DNA from: Leadbetterella sp964423865
Lineage (GTDB): Bacteria > Bacteroidota > Bacteroidia > Cytophagales > Spirosomataceae
Length of the DNA stretch: 64,000 nt
NCBI GenBank assembly: GCA_964423865.1
Contig: CAYRGN010000011.1
Coordinates: forward strand, 24,235 to 88,234
Reading direction: 5' to 3'
Each line of letters starts with the position of its first letter. Position 1 is the stretch's first letter. The position numbers were made by a program, and so were the translations under genes. Below are positions 49,530 through 59,372 of the stretch, in pieces. Under the pieces are notes generated by a model that saw only the letters and a program-made list of their open reading frames with translations, searched no databases and was not told the DNA's origin.

Positions 49530-52500
49530 ATGACGAAGGTTAACGGGTTTGCAGCGCTTATCGCGGGAATTTCTTTATTATGTGGTATTCTCGGCCACCG
49601 GTATTTAGGGAAAGATAACAGGCATTCTGTTTTACAGAAAGGATATGACCATGAAATTGCCAGGGTCAGGCAAGATCATGCGGACATACTTGCCCTGTTG
49701 GATACCCGTAAAACATCTGAATTCAAAGAACTTGCGATTTCTCCCTCTTATCCTTACTATATTTTTGCCGGTGGGAGACTCACCTATTGGTCTACCAATT
49801 ACGCGGTGCCTTCCTATGCCGCGGAAGTAGCGGACGCCCAGGGGGAAACCCTCCTGAAAAAAGATGGCATGTGTTATGTGCTGGTGCGTACCTCCGTCAC
49901 CCGGGAAGGAGAAACGTATGACATCGTCAGCACCATAGACCTGTTCCGGGATAAAAACTATACCCGAAACTTTAAAGTTCCGGGTTTCAACAGGACCATT
50001 TTCTTTCTCAAACCCGAAAAGATTTCATCTTCCCCGTTTTCCGGAGCGATGCAGGTGACCTCTTCGGATGGTCACCCGGTTTTTTATACCCGTGTGACCG
50101 AAACGCTTCAATATCTCAGCTTCAGGATATCCCCCGTAAGTATTGTACTCATTGTATTAGGCGTGCTTCTGATCTGGTACACGCTCTATATGCAATCGAT
50201 TGTTTTGTCGTTTAGACACCGGTACATTTGGGCGGGGATTCTGATGGGCGCATCTTTTCTTGTATTGCGTCTCCTCATGCGCTATTTTAATATTCCCTGG
50301 ATATTCTTTCCCCACAGGCCTATCGATATTTTTTACGGAAACCTCTTTGTCGATACCTTGTGTGTACTCATTGTACTCACCAAAGTGGCCCTGGCCCAAT
50401 ACAAGGCTTTGCTGTATATCAACTTGGAAAAACTGGGCTCTTTCATGCGCGCGTTTCTGGCGGTACTGTGCATTTTGTTCATGTTTGTCATTGTGCAGGT
50501 CATCTGGTGGCTCATTGACCAGGCCTACCAGGAGAGCCTCGTTGAAAAGTATTATTCCGTTAGTTTTTATCTCAGCAATGTAAGAGATACCATGTATGTG
50601 TATCTTTTTATTTTACTCGGTATTTTTTTCCTGTCGGTGCATTCGGTGACCAACCTCTACCACAGGCTTATGCCCAATAAGAAAAAGGGGCTGATGTATT
50701 GGGCGGCAGGTACGGTAGCAGGGACTATTCTCAGCTGGGCGCTACACTGGAAGCTGCCCGTGATTACCGGAAGTTTCTTCTTCCTGACCATTTATCTGAT
50801 GAATCTCGCCCGGTATTTTTACCGCCTGCGATCTTTTACCTACCTGTACTACATCATCGGGGCGCTGACGTATACTTTGGTGTTATTTCATATCTTGTTT
50901 TTTAAGGAGGGAGAACAAAGTCTCAATGAAAAATACAACTTCGCTGATACCTATCTTTCCGGCAAAGACCGGCGCCTGGAGCGGCAGTTTGATCTGCTCA
51001 GTCCGCTTCTTGACCAGACCGATATATTACATAACCTCATGCTGGGCCAGATGTCGTACCAGGAAGTGGATGAGAGATTCAGGCAGGTACTCCGGGACAA
51101 TTATCTTGATCATTTCCTGGTTACTTTTGAAGTGTTTGACTCGGCAGGCAATGAAATCGCGCCACACCAAAATCACCAACTTAGCACATTCAAAGAGGAA
51201 ATCCTGAAAGAATCGGAACCCACGGAGTATTCCCGGCTCTTTCTTAGCCGAAAACCGGAATCCCCGTCGCATTATACTTTTATCCATGAAGTCCTGAAAG
51301 CCGACTCCTCTCTGCTGGGTACGGTGCTCTTCAGGTTGTTTCCTAACCGCGGAAATACGATGGGTATAGAAGCGATGTTGCAAACCAAAAAGGTAGCGAA
51401 CAACCCTTTTATGCATAACTACAGCTACGGGGTATACGATTCCATCGGGCATCTGATTCACCGTTACGGGAAGTACAATTACCACCAGGTATTTGATTCC
51501 ACCCTGTTGAAAGAATTGCAAGTCTTTGACCGGGAGGTACTTTACCGCGGTTATTCCCATATCGTTCGGGTAGGCGACGGCAACCGGTTAATTGTGGTTT
51601 CTGAAAAGAGAGATTTTTATAAAGATGCCCTGGCCAATTTCTCTTTCCTCTTCTTCATGTCTATGGCGGGCATGATAGGCCTGCTGGTTTTCATAGGTTT
51701 CTTTAATGATTTCAAACGCTATCAGATGAACCTCTCGGGAAAAATACAATTCTACCTGAACGGGGCCTTCCTGATGCCTTTAACCATCATTATGGTCATC
51801 GGTTCCGTGGTCATCAACAGCATCTTTTCCGATATCCGTGACAATTCCATACTGACTACCGCGCGGAGTATTTCCGAAGCATTGAATATATACGGACAAA
51901 ATTATGCTTCCGGCGAATTTACCCGGAGAGACCTGAGACATAACCTGGATAACCTGGCCCGGATTTCCACTATTGACATTGACCTCTACAACACGCGCGG
52001 GGTTTTGATATATTCTTCCTATATTCCCTATCAAAACCTGGAAGCGCCGCTCTACGTGAATCCTGAGGCTTTCTCCGCTATCCGGGATGAAAGAGAAGGG
52101 GTGATTCTCCTGGACGACTTCCAGGAGAAGAACAAAGCGAAGACGGCTTTCGTGCCACTAAAGTCATTGAAGGGCGATATTACCGCTATCGCGGCGCTCA
52201 ATTTTATTGACGCGGAAACCGCCGTACAGTCCTGGACCCGCCAGGTATGGCAGATTCTGCTGATTGTCTTCTTTGTCATTTTCTTCATCTTATATGTTTT
52301 CTCCTTCATTTCAAGCCGGAAATTAACACAGCCCCTGAAGTTGATTACCGAAAAAATCAAGTCGGTGAGCTTCCACGAAAAAAACAAAGAAATTGTCTGG
52401 GAGGCCAAAGACGAAATAGGCTTGCTGACCGGTGAATACAACCGGATGCTTAAGAAACTGTACGAAAGTAAACAGGCGCTTTCCATCAATGAAAAACGGT

Positions 52501-53192
52501 CGGCCTGGAGAGACATGGCCAAGCAGCTGGCCCACGAAATTCGGAATCCCCTGACGCCCATGATGCTGTCGGTTCAGCAACTCCAGCACCTGGTGCTTTC
52601 CGATCACCCTGATGTAAAGAAACGTATCCTGAAGGTGCTGGGTTCTATCAGTGACCAGATTGAAAATATTATCGGTATCTCCCTTTCCTTCTCCAAATTC
52701 GCTGAAATGCCTCTCCCTACCCACGAAGAGTTCGACCTGGTAGCTGTGGCCCGGGATATCCCTGAGGTATTCCGCCGCGATCCGGAAATCAGCTTCCACA
52801 GCGAAGAAAAGGAGCTATGGGTGAGGGGCGACAGTAAAATCATTAAGAAAACCCTGATGTATCTCATTAAGAATGGCATAGATTCGGTGGCGGCCAATCA
52901 GCAACCGGTGGTTCGCGTATCGGTGACCAGAACCGGCGTCGGCGCCTTGCTGGAGGTAAGGGATAACGGTGTGAGCCTTCCTGAAGAAGCGCGGGAGAGA
53001 GTCTTCCGCCCGGTTTTTAGTGAAAAGAATGACGAAGTAGGGTTCGGTCTGAGTCTTTCGAAAATCAGTATAGAACACTTCGGAGGAAATATCTGGTTTG
53101 AATCCGAAGAAGGAAAAGGAAAGGCTTTCTTTATTGAGTTGCAACTTACAGAGCCCGAAGAAGACGAAGAAGACCTGAACGAAGATGTCTGA
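49530..53192 (+). CDS. Large NtrY-like sensor histidine kinase
   Basis: 1220 residues. About twelve transmembrane segments occur: one near the N-terminus, a cluster at about 195-460 around two loops, and two bounding a second extracytoplasmic domain (about 730-930). Then come a HAMP domain (about 940-990, KLTQPLKLITEKIKSV), HisKA with phospho-acceptor His1002 in LAHEIRNPLTPMM, and HATPase_c with DNGVSLPEEARERVF and the G-box GFGLSLSK. The architecture resembles NtrY of Bacteroidota, which senses envelope or nitrogen status. No response regulator is adjacent, so it is an orphan kinase here. It is co-directional with the TldD-to-Bat block but 112 bases away. Confidence 0.88.
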   Translation: MTKVNGFAALIAGISLLCGILGHRYLGKDNRHSVLQKGYDHEIARVRQDHADILALLDTRKTSEFKELAISPSYPYYIFAGGRLTYWSTNYAVPSYAAEVADAQGETLLKKDGMCYVLVRTSVTREGETYDIVSTIDLFRDKNYTRNFKVPGFNRTIFFLKPEKISSSPFSGAMQVTSSDGHPVFYTRVTETLQYLSFRISPVSIVLIVLGVLLIWYTLYMQSIVLSFRHRYIWAGILMGASFLVLRLLMRYFNIPWIFFPHRPIDIFYGNLFVDTLCVLIVLTKVALAQYKALLYINLEKLGSFMRAFLAVLCILFMFVIVQVIWWLIDQAYQESLVEKYYSVSFYLSNVRDTMYVYLFILLGIFFLSVHSVTNLYHRLMPNKKKGLMYWAAGTVAGTILSWALHWKLPVITGSFFFLTIYLMNLARYFYRLRSFTYLYYIIGALTYTLVLFHILFFKEGEQSLNEKYNFADTYLSGKDRRLERQFDLLSPLLDQTDILHNLMLGQMSYQEVDERFRQVLRDNYLDHFLVTFEVFDSAGNEIAPHQNHQLSTFKEEILKESEPTEYSRLFLSRKPESPSHYTFIHEVLKADSSLLGTVLFRLFPNRGNTMGIEAMLQTKKVANNPFMHNYSYGVYDSIGHLIHRYGKYNYHQVFDSTLLKELQVFDREVLYRGYSHIVRVGDGNRLIVVSEKRDFYKDALANFSFLFFMSMAGMIGLLVFIGFFNDFKRYQMNLSGKIQFYLNGAFLMPLTIIMVIGSVVINSIFSDIRDNSILTTARSISEALNIYGQNYASGEFTRRDLRHNLDNLARISTIDIDLYNTRGVLIYSSYIPYQNLEAPLYVNPEAFSAIRDEREGVILLDDFQEKNKAKTAFVPLKSLKGDITAIAALNFIDAETAVQSWTRQVWQILLIVFFVIFFILYVFSFISSRKLTQPLKLITEKIKSVSFHEKNKEIVWEAKDEIGLLTGEYNRMLKKLYESKQALSINEKRSAWRDMAKQLAHEIRNPLTPMMLSVQQLQHLVLSDHPDVKKRILKVLGSISDQIENIIGISLSFSKFAEMPLPTHEEFDLVAVARDIPEVFRRDPEISFHSEEKELWVRGDSKIIKKTLMYLIKNGIDSVAANQQPVVRVSVTRTGVGALLEVRDNGVSLPEEARERVFRPVFSEKNDEVGFGLSLSKISIEHFGGNIWFESEEGKGKAFFIELQLTEPEEDEEDLNEDV

Positions 53193-53235
53193 GGCTTCGT
53201 TTCGTAAATCCTCCGCTTGATCTGTAGGTCTGTAC

Positions 53236-56200
53236 TCAGGGAAGCATGGATACCGGCACCACCTGGGGCGGGTCGAGGTACACCAGGTAAAGGTGCAGTT
53301 CCGTGTAGCCCATTTGCAAGAGCAGTCGGGCGTAGTCTTGCAGTTGTTTTTCATGAGCGGTGCGGCGCTTACCGGTCTTGTAATCCAGGATATACACCCC
53401 ATCTTCCAAAAAGACCACGCGGTCCGGGCGCCGTGTCTGGCTGTGGCTTGACAGGATATCCGCCTCGTTTTTTATCCTGGCGCCTGCGCTGAATAAGGGG
53501 GTGAGGTCGGGGTGTTCCAGTACCGGCCGAATCTTTTGTTCCAGGGCGGTCCGGGCGCCCGTCGGGATCAGGCCCTCGCGCTGTAGGGAGTCAAGTACCG
53601 GCTCCAGATCAGAGGCGCTTTGTATGCTTTCAAAAACGCGGTGGATAAGGTTGCCTTCCTGTATATTTTCATCTGAAGCGCCCCATTTGATTTTCAGGTT
53701 ACTTTTCCCTTCAAACGCTTTCCGGGGCTGAAGGGTATAGGGCGGTAGACCGTCGTCTTTTTCCTCGTGAATGGGGGCGGTTTTTTCACCAAATTCATAA
53801 AGGGGAAGAAACGGCTGTCCTTCGGCATGCAAATATCCTCCCAGTAACTGCCCGATATTCTCGATGGAAAATCCGCTTTTGTTTTCCTTTCCCCATATCC
53901 AGAGGTATTGGCGGTCTATGGCCCGGGTGAGCGCCACATACAGCAGGTTGAGGTTTTCAATGAGAAAAAGGTCTCTTTCTCTTTGAATAACCGGGGCTGC
54001 GAATTCAAAATCATGACTGTAATTGAAAGGGGCTGATCGGATCCGCCCGCCGGCTGCTTCCAGTTCCGGGTAAGGCAGTTCGTCAAGGCTGAGCCATACT
54101 TGATCAGTTCCTTTCAGACTTGTACTCCAGTGAATAAAAGGCAGAATCACCACCGGGTATTCCAGGCCTTTCGCCTTATGAATGGTATGGATGGTGATGG
54201 CGTTGGCCGCCCGGGCCGGAACCGCCAGTTTGTCTTTCCGTACCTCCCAGTCGCGGAGAAAGTCAGACAGGCTCTTCGACCGGCGCAGGGTAAAATGGAG
54301 TATGTGATCCAGGAAAGCCAGCACGTATTCCGCCGGTTTCTCCGTTTCCATAAGTCCAAATTTCGCGATAAAAAATTCAGATAGCTGGTAAGGGTCCAGC
54401 CCCGTCATTCCGTCGAGATCAATGCCAAAATGGGTAAAAAAAGCAAGGAAACCGGAGGGGGGAAAAGCGCAAACCGCCTGCAGGTCATAAAGGGATGAAT
54501 CGATATTTTTCACCAGGAAAAAGAATTGCAGAAACTCGAAGCGTTCAAACTGCCGCTCAGGGTAGAGGGCGAAACGCAGAGCGGCCACTAAAAACCGTAC
54601 TTCCCGGTTATTTTTTACTTTCAGTACTTCGGAGGAATTGATCTCATATCCCGCATTTTTCAGAATTTCGGCCATTTGAACCCCTTCTTTTCCCTTTCGG
54701 CACAGGATACAGATATCGGAGAGACGGTATCCGTCTGCGAGAATCTCTTCCACCCGGGCAATAATTTTCCGGGCCGGGTCATCTTCTCCCTGCCGGAGTA
54801 CTTCCACGGCGGTATACCCCCCCGCTTTGGGCGGAGTAGGGGTTTCCTGGAAGAAATCGCTGAACACCTGGCGGGCCGCTTCGCTGTCCTGCTTTTCCCG
54901 GATATAGGCAAACAGGGCGTTATTGAAATCGATCACGCCTTTTCGGCTCCGGTAATTGGTGGTCAGGTTCACCGTTTGGGTGACCGACTGCAGGGTGTCT
55001 ACCCTCTGGAGCTGGAGTTCCGGCGTTTTGGCTTCCAGGTAGTTTTTCTGTCGGTTAACCAGGTCAAGCATCAGCATCACATTGCCGCCTCTCCAACTGT
55101 AAATGGCCTGCTTGGGGTCGCCCACAATCAGGTTTTCAAAATTTTTGGAAACCGTATTCTCAAAGAGAGGCAGCAGGTTAAAGAACTGCATATCCGAGGT
55201 ATCCTGGAACTCGTCTACCAGGATATGGTTGTATTTTTCACCTATCCGCTCGTAAATGTAGGGAATGGGTTCATGGGTGACTATATCGAGGATCTTCTGG
55301 TTGAAGTCTGCCAGTACTGCGCCGTCTGTTTCCGCCAGGATGGTGTCAATTTCTGCTTTTACTGCTGCCAGAAAAGGAATTTTAAGCAGGTTTTTATTCA
55401 CCGCTTTCAGAATAGGGTATTGGTCGGTTTCCAGGTTGAGAATCTCCTCCGTGATTTCCCTGAGCCGGGGGAGGATTTCTTCCACTTGTGCTGCCGTGGC
55501 GCTTTTGTCTTTGTACCACCGGTCATCGTTCAGGGTCTTGCGTGCCGTAGCGGAGCTGCCCCACAGCTCGGTGGGGGCCTGGTGCAGCTTCTGATAAAAG
55601 TTCCAGATGCCCCTTTTTCCCCCGAAGAAATCAGATTCCGAAAGACCGTGGGAGGAAATCAGTTCTACGGCCTTTCCCGCCAGTTCGGAGATCCGTTTTT
55701 CCGTGGTTTTCATGTACAGGCGGATTTTGGTTTTCACCTCCAGCACATCCCGGTGACGGAGCCCGATGTTTTTGGCGATTTCCGTGGCGTTATTGGCCGC
55801 GTAAATGACCTTGGCAAACTGTACAATGTCGTTTTCCAGCGTATTCCAGCTTTGGTTCTCCTCCAGTTTGCTCAGGGCGAATTCCTTGAACATTTCGGTC
55901 AGTTCCGGGTCGTCTCCCACCCGGTCAACCAGGTTTTTCACCGCTTCGGTAATCAGTTCTTCCGTTTCCAGGATGATTTCATAATTGTAGGGCAGGCGGA
56001 GGTCAAAGGTGAATGAACTGATCACCTGGTTAACAAAGCTGTCAATGGTTTTGATGGCGAAATCCTGGTAGTTCTGAAGTATATCGTGGAGTACTTTTCC
56101 GGCCCGGATGCGCAGTTCTTCTTCCGAAATGTGGCGAAGATCGTCCAGGAGATACCCCAGCAAGGCCGAAGACCCGTCGTGGCCCGATTTCAGGTCTTTC

Positions 56201-56379
56201 AGCGCGCCCACAATCCTGCGTTTCATCTGTTCGGCGGCTTCGTTGGTAAAAGTCATCGCCAGGATCTTCCGGTAATAGGCGGGATGTTCATTTCCCAGTG
56301 CCAGCCTCAGGTATTGCCGGGTGAGTGTGAAGGTTTTGCCGGAGCCGGCGGAAGAAGAATAGATGGTAAATAGTGCCAT
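53236..56379 (-). CDS. UvrD/AddA-like helicase with C-terminal PD-(D/E)XK nuclease domain
   Basis: 1047 residues. Superfamily 1 helicase: motif I SSAGSGKTFTLTRQY at 9-23, the Walker B region LVDEFQDTSDMQF, motif IV-like GDPKQAIYSWRGG, and motif VI VALTRA. The C-terminus has ILDYKTGK and a following QLQDYARLL, the nuclease core seen in RecB and AddA. It would process double-strand DNA ends for recombination repair. An AddB-type partner, expected nearby in Bacteroidota, is not present in this window. It is convergent with the histidine kinase gene and divergent from the TonB receptor gene. Confidence 0.92.
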   Translation of the reverse strand: MALFTIYSSSAGSGKTFTLTRQYLRLALGNEHPAYYRKILAMTFTNEAAEQMKRRIVGALKDLKSGHDGSSALLGYLLDDLRHISEEELRIRAGKVLHDILQNYQDFAIKTIDSFVNQVISSFTFDLRLPYNYEIILETEELITEAVKNLVDRVGDDPELTEMFKEFALSKLEENQSWNTLENDIVQFAKVIYAANNATEIAKNIGLRHRDVLEVKTKIRLYMKTTEKRISELAGKAVELISSHGLSESDFFGGKRGIWNFYQKLHQAPTELWGSSATARKTLNDDRWYKDKSATAAQVEEILPRLREITEEILNLETDQYPILKAVNKNLLKIPFLAAVKAEIDTILAETDGAVLADFNQKILDIVTHEPIPYIYERIGEKYNHILVDEFQDTSDMQFFNLLPLFENTVSKNFENLIVGDPKQAIYSWRGGNVMLMLDLVNRQKNYLEAKTPELQLQRVDTLQSVTQTVNLTTNYRSRKGVIDFNNALFAYIREKQDSEAARQVFSDFFQETPTPPKAGGYTAVEVLRQGEDDPARKIIARVEEILADGYRLSDICILCRKGKEGVQMAEILKNAGYEINSSEVLKVKNNREVRFLVAALRFALYPERQFERFEFLQFFFLVKNIDSSLYDLQAVCAFPPSGFLAFFTHFGIDLDGMTGLDPYQLSEFFIAKFGLMETEKPAEYVLAFLDHILHFTLRRSKSLSDFLRDWEVRKDKLAVPARAANAITIHTIHKAKGLEYPVVILPFIHWSTSLKGTDQVWLSLDELPYPELEAAGGRIRSAPFNYSHDFEFAAPVIQRERDLFLIENLNLLYVALTRAIDRQYLWIWGKENKSGFSIENIGQLLGGYLHAEGQPFLPLYEFGEKTAPIHEEKDDGLPPYTLQPRKAFEGKSNLKIKWGASDENIQEGNLIHRVFESIQSASDLEPVLDSLQREGLIPTGARTALEQKIRPVLEHPDLTPLFSAGARIKNEADILSSHSQTRRPDRVVFLEDGVYILDYKTGKRRTAHEKQLQDYARLLLQMGYTELHLYLVYLDPPQVVPVSMLP

Positions 56380-56473
56380 GACAGTTAATCCCCGTGAGTG
56401 ATTCGGGTCTTAAATATAGGGAAAGTGTACGCTTATTTCTGTACAATGATGCATATTTAAAAAGTACACCGCC

Positions 56474-56481
56474 TATATTTG
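56474..56481 (+). promoter_or_regulatory. -7 element of the TonB receptor gene
   Basis: TATATTTG (TAnnTTTG). The predicted transcript would begin near 56488, which favours the ATG at 56505 over that at 56496. Confidence 0.5.
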
Positions 56482-56504
56482 TCGGGTAATTCTAAATGTA
56501 CTCC

Positions 56505-58769
56505 ATGAAGTTATTGACCTTTGTTGCGCTTTTTTTGTCCCTGAACATTTTTGCCCAGAATACGCAGTCGGTAAAAATCCATTTGTCCGATGTACAGACG
56601 GGCTTACCCGTGGTGGGGGCCACCGTGTCTATTCCCAAATATGACCTGAGTTCGGCGTCTGACGCGGAAGGAAGGGTTCGTTTCGATGGGGTGCCGCTGG
56701 GCCGCCTGGAAGTGGAAGTAAGTTCGGTAGAATACGGGAAATACATCTTCAGGGAGCTTCTCCTGGAAAACGCCAGGCAACTCGTGCTGGATCTGCAATT
56801 GCAGGTAACGGGACGAGAGCTGGTAGAGGTGAAAGTGACTTCTACCGTGCCGTCTACTTCCGCCCTTATGAGCGTGGAAAGTATTACCCAGGAGCAGATT
56901 ATGCGTTTTCCGGCCACTTTCTTTGACCCGGCCCGCCTGGCCATGTCTTTTCCCGGCGTAGCCAATACCAATGACCAGGCCAACAATGTGTCGGTTCGGG
57001 GCAATGCGCCCGAATTTGTGCAATGGCGCCTGGAAGGAGTGGAAATTGTGAACCCCAACCATCTCAGCAATGCCGGGATGTTTTCCGATAAGCCTGCCGC
57101 GGTAGGAGGTGGAACCAATATTCTATCTGCCCAGATGCTGGGCAATATGAACTTCCTGAGCGGCGCTTTTCCGGCGGGTTATTCCAATGCGCTGGCCGGC
57201 GTTTTTGATATGAACCTGCGCAACGGCAACAGTGAAAAATACCAGCATGTGATCCAGGCGGGGCTGCTCGGGGTAGACCTTTCATCCGAAGGCCCCCTGA
57301 ACAAAAGAAAGGGAAGCAGTTACCTGGTGAACTACCGGTACTCGTTTACGGGCCTCCTGGCTATGGCGGGAGTGAACTTTGGGGGAGAGGCGATCCGTTT
57401 CCAGGACCTGGCCGTTACCCTTAACTTCCCTACCCGTAAAGCGGGCACATTCACGTTCTTCGGTATGGGCGGAGTGTCGTCCAATATTTTTGCTCCCGAC
57501 GCAGACAGCACCACCTGGGAGTCTTCCAAAGACCTGAATAACATAGATTTTTACGGAAGAATGGGGCTGGTCGGCGTTCGGCACTCCGTTAAGCTCCTGA
57601 AGAAATGGAACCTGAGAACGGTGCTGGTAAACTCCGCCCTGGAAAATCTCCGGAACGCGTATACGGGCAATACCAATGTGAATTACGATTATGCGGCTAA
57701 AAACTACCTCAGTTTTTCTACGGCGCTTTCGGGAGACCTGAACGCGCTGTGGGCGGTGAACGCCGGCGTACAGGTGAGTCACCAGTTTAACCGGTTCAAT
57801 CTGATGGATTCGGGTGATCTTTTTTATGCTATGGATAACCTCCTGGTGCAGCCCCATGTGAGGATCACCAACCGGCAGCGCTCGCGTTTTAATTACAATG
57901 TAGGCTTTACGTCTCCTTATTATTCCTACAGTAAGTCCCAGTATTTTGAACCCCGTCTTTCAGGAGAGTATCTTCTTACCTCCAAACATAAAGTGAAAGC
58001 GGCGTACGGACTGCACAGCCAGGTGACTTCTACCCGGACGTCGTTAGCGCTTCCGTACAAGCCTTCCCGCTCTCACCATTTTACATTGGGTTACCAGGCT
58101 GACCCCGATACGCGCCAGTCTTTTTCGGCGGAGTTATTTTACCAGAGCATGTTTAACCTCACGCGCTTTGACTCGCTCTATGTTTCGGTTTTGAACGGGT
58201 ATGAGGTGGGGTATTTTAACTACGGATACTACATGCTGAACCAGAAAAACCAGGGCCGCAATTTCGGTGTGGAGCTGAATTATAAGCATTACCTGGATAA
58301 AGGCTTTTTCGCTCTGGCCAACGCCACTTTCTATAAGTCGCAGTTTAAAGCGTTTGACAACCGCTTTTACGATACCCGCTATGCCGGAAATTACATCTAC
58401 AATGTGACCGCCGGAAAAGAATGGGAGAATGCCGAAGGCCGTTTGCTGGGGCTAAACGCCCGCGTGAACTGGGTGGGAGGCTTCCGTGATTACCAGATTG
58501 TGACCCAGGAATACGAAGGAATGTTGTACGTCTACTACAATTACAGGGCGCCGCTTAATGTGAAATACGACGATTATTTCCGCCTGGACCTGCGGGCGTA
58601 TATCAAGAAAACGAAGAAACGCGGTTCGGAAACGATTTCCCTGGATATCCAGAATCTGACCAACCGTGAAAACGTGGCCTACAATTACTTTGATACGTAT
58701 CGTATGAATATAGTACAGAAGAAGCAGCTGGGCCTGGTTCCTATGCTGAATTATAGGTGGGAGTTTTGA
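56505..58769 (+). CDS. TonB-dependent receptor plug-domain outer membrane protein
   Basis: 754 residues from the ATG at 56505; the ATG at 56496 would add three residues before the Sec signal (MKLLTFVALFLSLNIFAQ). After the signal come a CarboxypepD_reg-like domain (about 22-110), a plug (about 115-225: LVEVKVTSTVPSTSALMSVESITQEQIM, SVRGNAPEFVQWRLEGVEI), and a 22-strand-type barrel ending with an aromatic strand (LGLVPMLNYRWEF). It is an energised outer membrane importer for an unknown ligand. It has no SusD partner. Its TGA stop is inside a heptad word, and the 247-bp tandem duplication starts at its last codons. Confidence 0.9.
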   Translation: MKLLTFVALFLSLNIFAQNTQSVKIHLSDVQTGLPVVGATVSIPKYDLSSASDAEGRVRFDGVPLGRLEVEVSSVEYGKYIFRELLLENARQLVLDLQLQVTGRELVEVKVTSTVPSTSALMSVESITQEQIMRFPATFFDPARLAMSFPGVANTNDQANNVSVRGNAPEFVQWRLEGVEIVNPNHLSNAGMFSDKPAAVGGGTNILSAQMLGNMNFLSGAFPAGYSNALAGVFDMNLRNGNSEKYQHVIQAGLLGVDLSSEGPLNKRKGSSYLVNYRYSFTGLLAMAGVNFGGEAIRFQDLAVTLNFPTRKAGTFTFFGMGGVSSNIFAPDADSTTWESSKDLNNIDFYGRMGLVGVRHSVKLLKKWNLRTVLVNSALENLRNAYTGNTNVNYDYAAKNYLSFSTALSGDLNALWAVNAGVQVSHQFNRFNLMDSGDLFYAMDNLLVQPHVRITNRQRSRFNYNVGFTSPYYSYSKSQYFEPRLSGEYLLTSKHKVKAAYGLHSQVTSTRTSLALPYKPSRSHHFTLGYQADPDTRQSFSAELFYQSMFNLTRFDSLYVSVLNGYEVGYFNYGYYMLNQKNQGRNFGVELNYKHYLDKGFFALANATFYKSQFKAFDNRFYDTRYAGNYIYNVTAGKEWENAEGRLLGLNARVNWVGGFRDYQIVTQEYEGMLYVYYNYRAPLNVKYDDYFRLDLRAYIKKTKKRGSETISLDIQNLTNRENVAYNYFDTYRMNIVQKKQLGLVPMLNYRWEF

Positions 58770-58808
58770 GTAGTGATTACAATTACGAATTAAAAATTAC
58801 GAATTACG
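58767..58808 (+). repeat. Heptad array, ATTA type, at the TonB receptor stop
   Basis: Words TGAGTAG, TGATTAC, AATTACG, AATTAAA, AATTACG, AATTACG in register; read from the other phase they are CGAATTA and AAAATTA. The first word holds the stop codon of the receptor. The array is repeated at 59014 and 59261 as part of the duplication. Confidence 0.8.
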
Positions 58809-58925
58809 GATTTTCGTCTCCGCAGAGTCTCTTTGAAAAAGGACTCTGTGGGATATGGATTGAGGGGTGCTTTTTTTGCTCAGGAGCCCTTCGTCCTTCG
58901 TCAAGAACAGGCTTAGCTCAGGGTG

Positions 58926-58995
58926 CCCTTCGACAGGCTCAGGGTGACAATGGTCACGTACTGGGCGCTACTGTCACCCTGAGCTTGTCGAAGGG
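58926..58995. repeat. REP-like palindrome, CCCTTCG-CGAAGGG family, copy in duplication unit 1
   Basis: Arms 58926-58949 and 58972-58995, almost exact inverted repeats, same arms as at 1209-1278. Confidence 0.88.
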
Positions 58996-59172
58996 CAAAT
59001 GAGTTTTGAATTTTGAGTAGTGATTACAATTACGAATTAAAAATTACGAATTACGGATTTTCGTCTCCGCAGAGTCTCTTTGAAAAAGGACTCTGTGGGA
59101 TATGGATTGAGGGGTGCTTTTTTTGCTCAGGAGCCCTTCGTCCTTCGTCAAGAACAGGCTTAGCTCAGGGTG

Positions 59173-59242
59173 CCCTTCGACAGGCTCAGGGTGACAATGG
59201 TCACGTACTGGGCGCTACTGTCACCCTGAGCTTGTCGAAGGG
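59173..59242. repeat. REP-like palindrome, CCCTTCG-CGAAGGG family, copy in duplication unit 2
   Basis: Arms 59173-59196 and 59219-59242, 247 bases after the previous copy. Confidence 0.88.
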
Positions 59243-59303
59243 CAAATGAGTTTTGAATTTTGAGTAGTGATTACAATTACGAATTAAAAATTACGAATTA
59301 CGG

Positions 59304-59359
59304 ACTGTCAATTGTCAACTGTCAACTGTCAACTGTCAATTGTCAATTGTCAACTGTCT
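59304..59359 (+). repeat. Heptad array, 8 words, TGTCA type, upstream of cmk
   Basis: ACTGTCA and ATTGTCA words, eight in exact register, the last ACTGTCT. It begins where the third partial duplication copy stops, and ends 13 bases before the cmk start codon. Confidence 0.92.
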
Positions 59360-59372
59360 CAACATATAAAGC

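Larger units (their letters stand above)
58764..59304. repeat. 247-bp perfect tandem duplication plus a partial third copy
   Basis: Two complete copies with a 247-base offset (58764-59010 and 59011-59257) and a third partial copy (59258-59304) that ends in the heptad part. Compared by eye, the full copies look identical. Each unit contains a heptad array of the ATTA type, about 100 bases with no clear relation, and a CCCTTCG/CGAAGGG palindrome. Short frames inside encode near-identical 78-82 residue strings and are not genes. Confidence 0.92.

Noticed and set aside
54676..56016. A 446-codon plus-strand open frame opposite the helicase-nuclease gene
   Set aside because: Antisense shadow of a recognised helicase; composition is atypical and no motif is seen.
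58769..59249. Two nearly identical 78-82 residue open frames
   Set aside because: They lie wholly inside the 247-bp tandem duplication, start at the receptor stop, and consist of translated array and palindrome sequence; no start signal or protein features.
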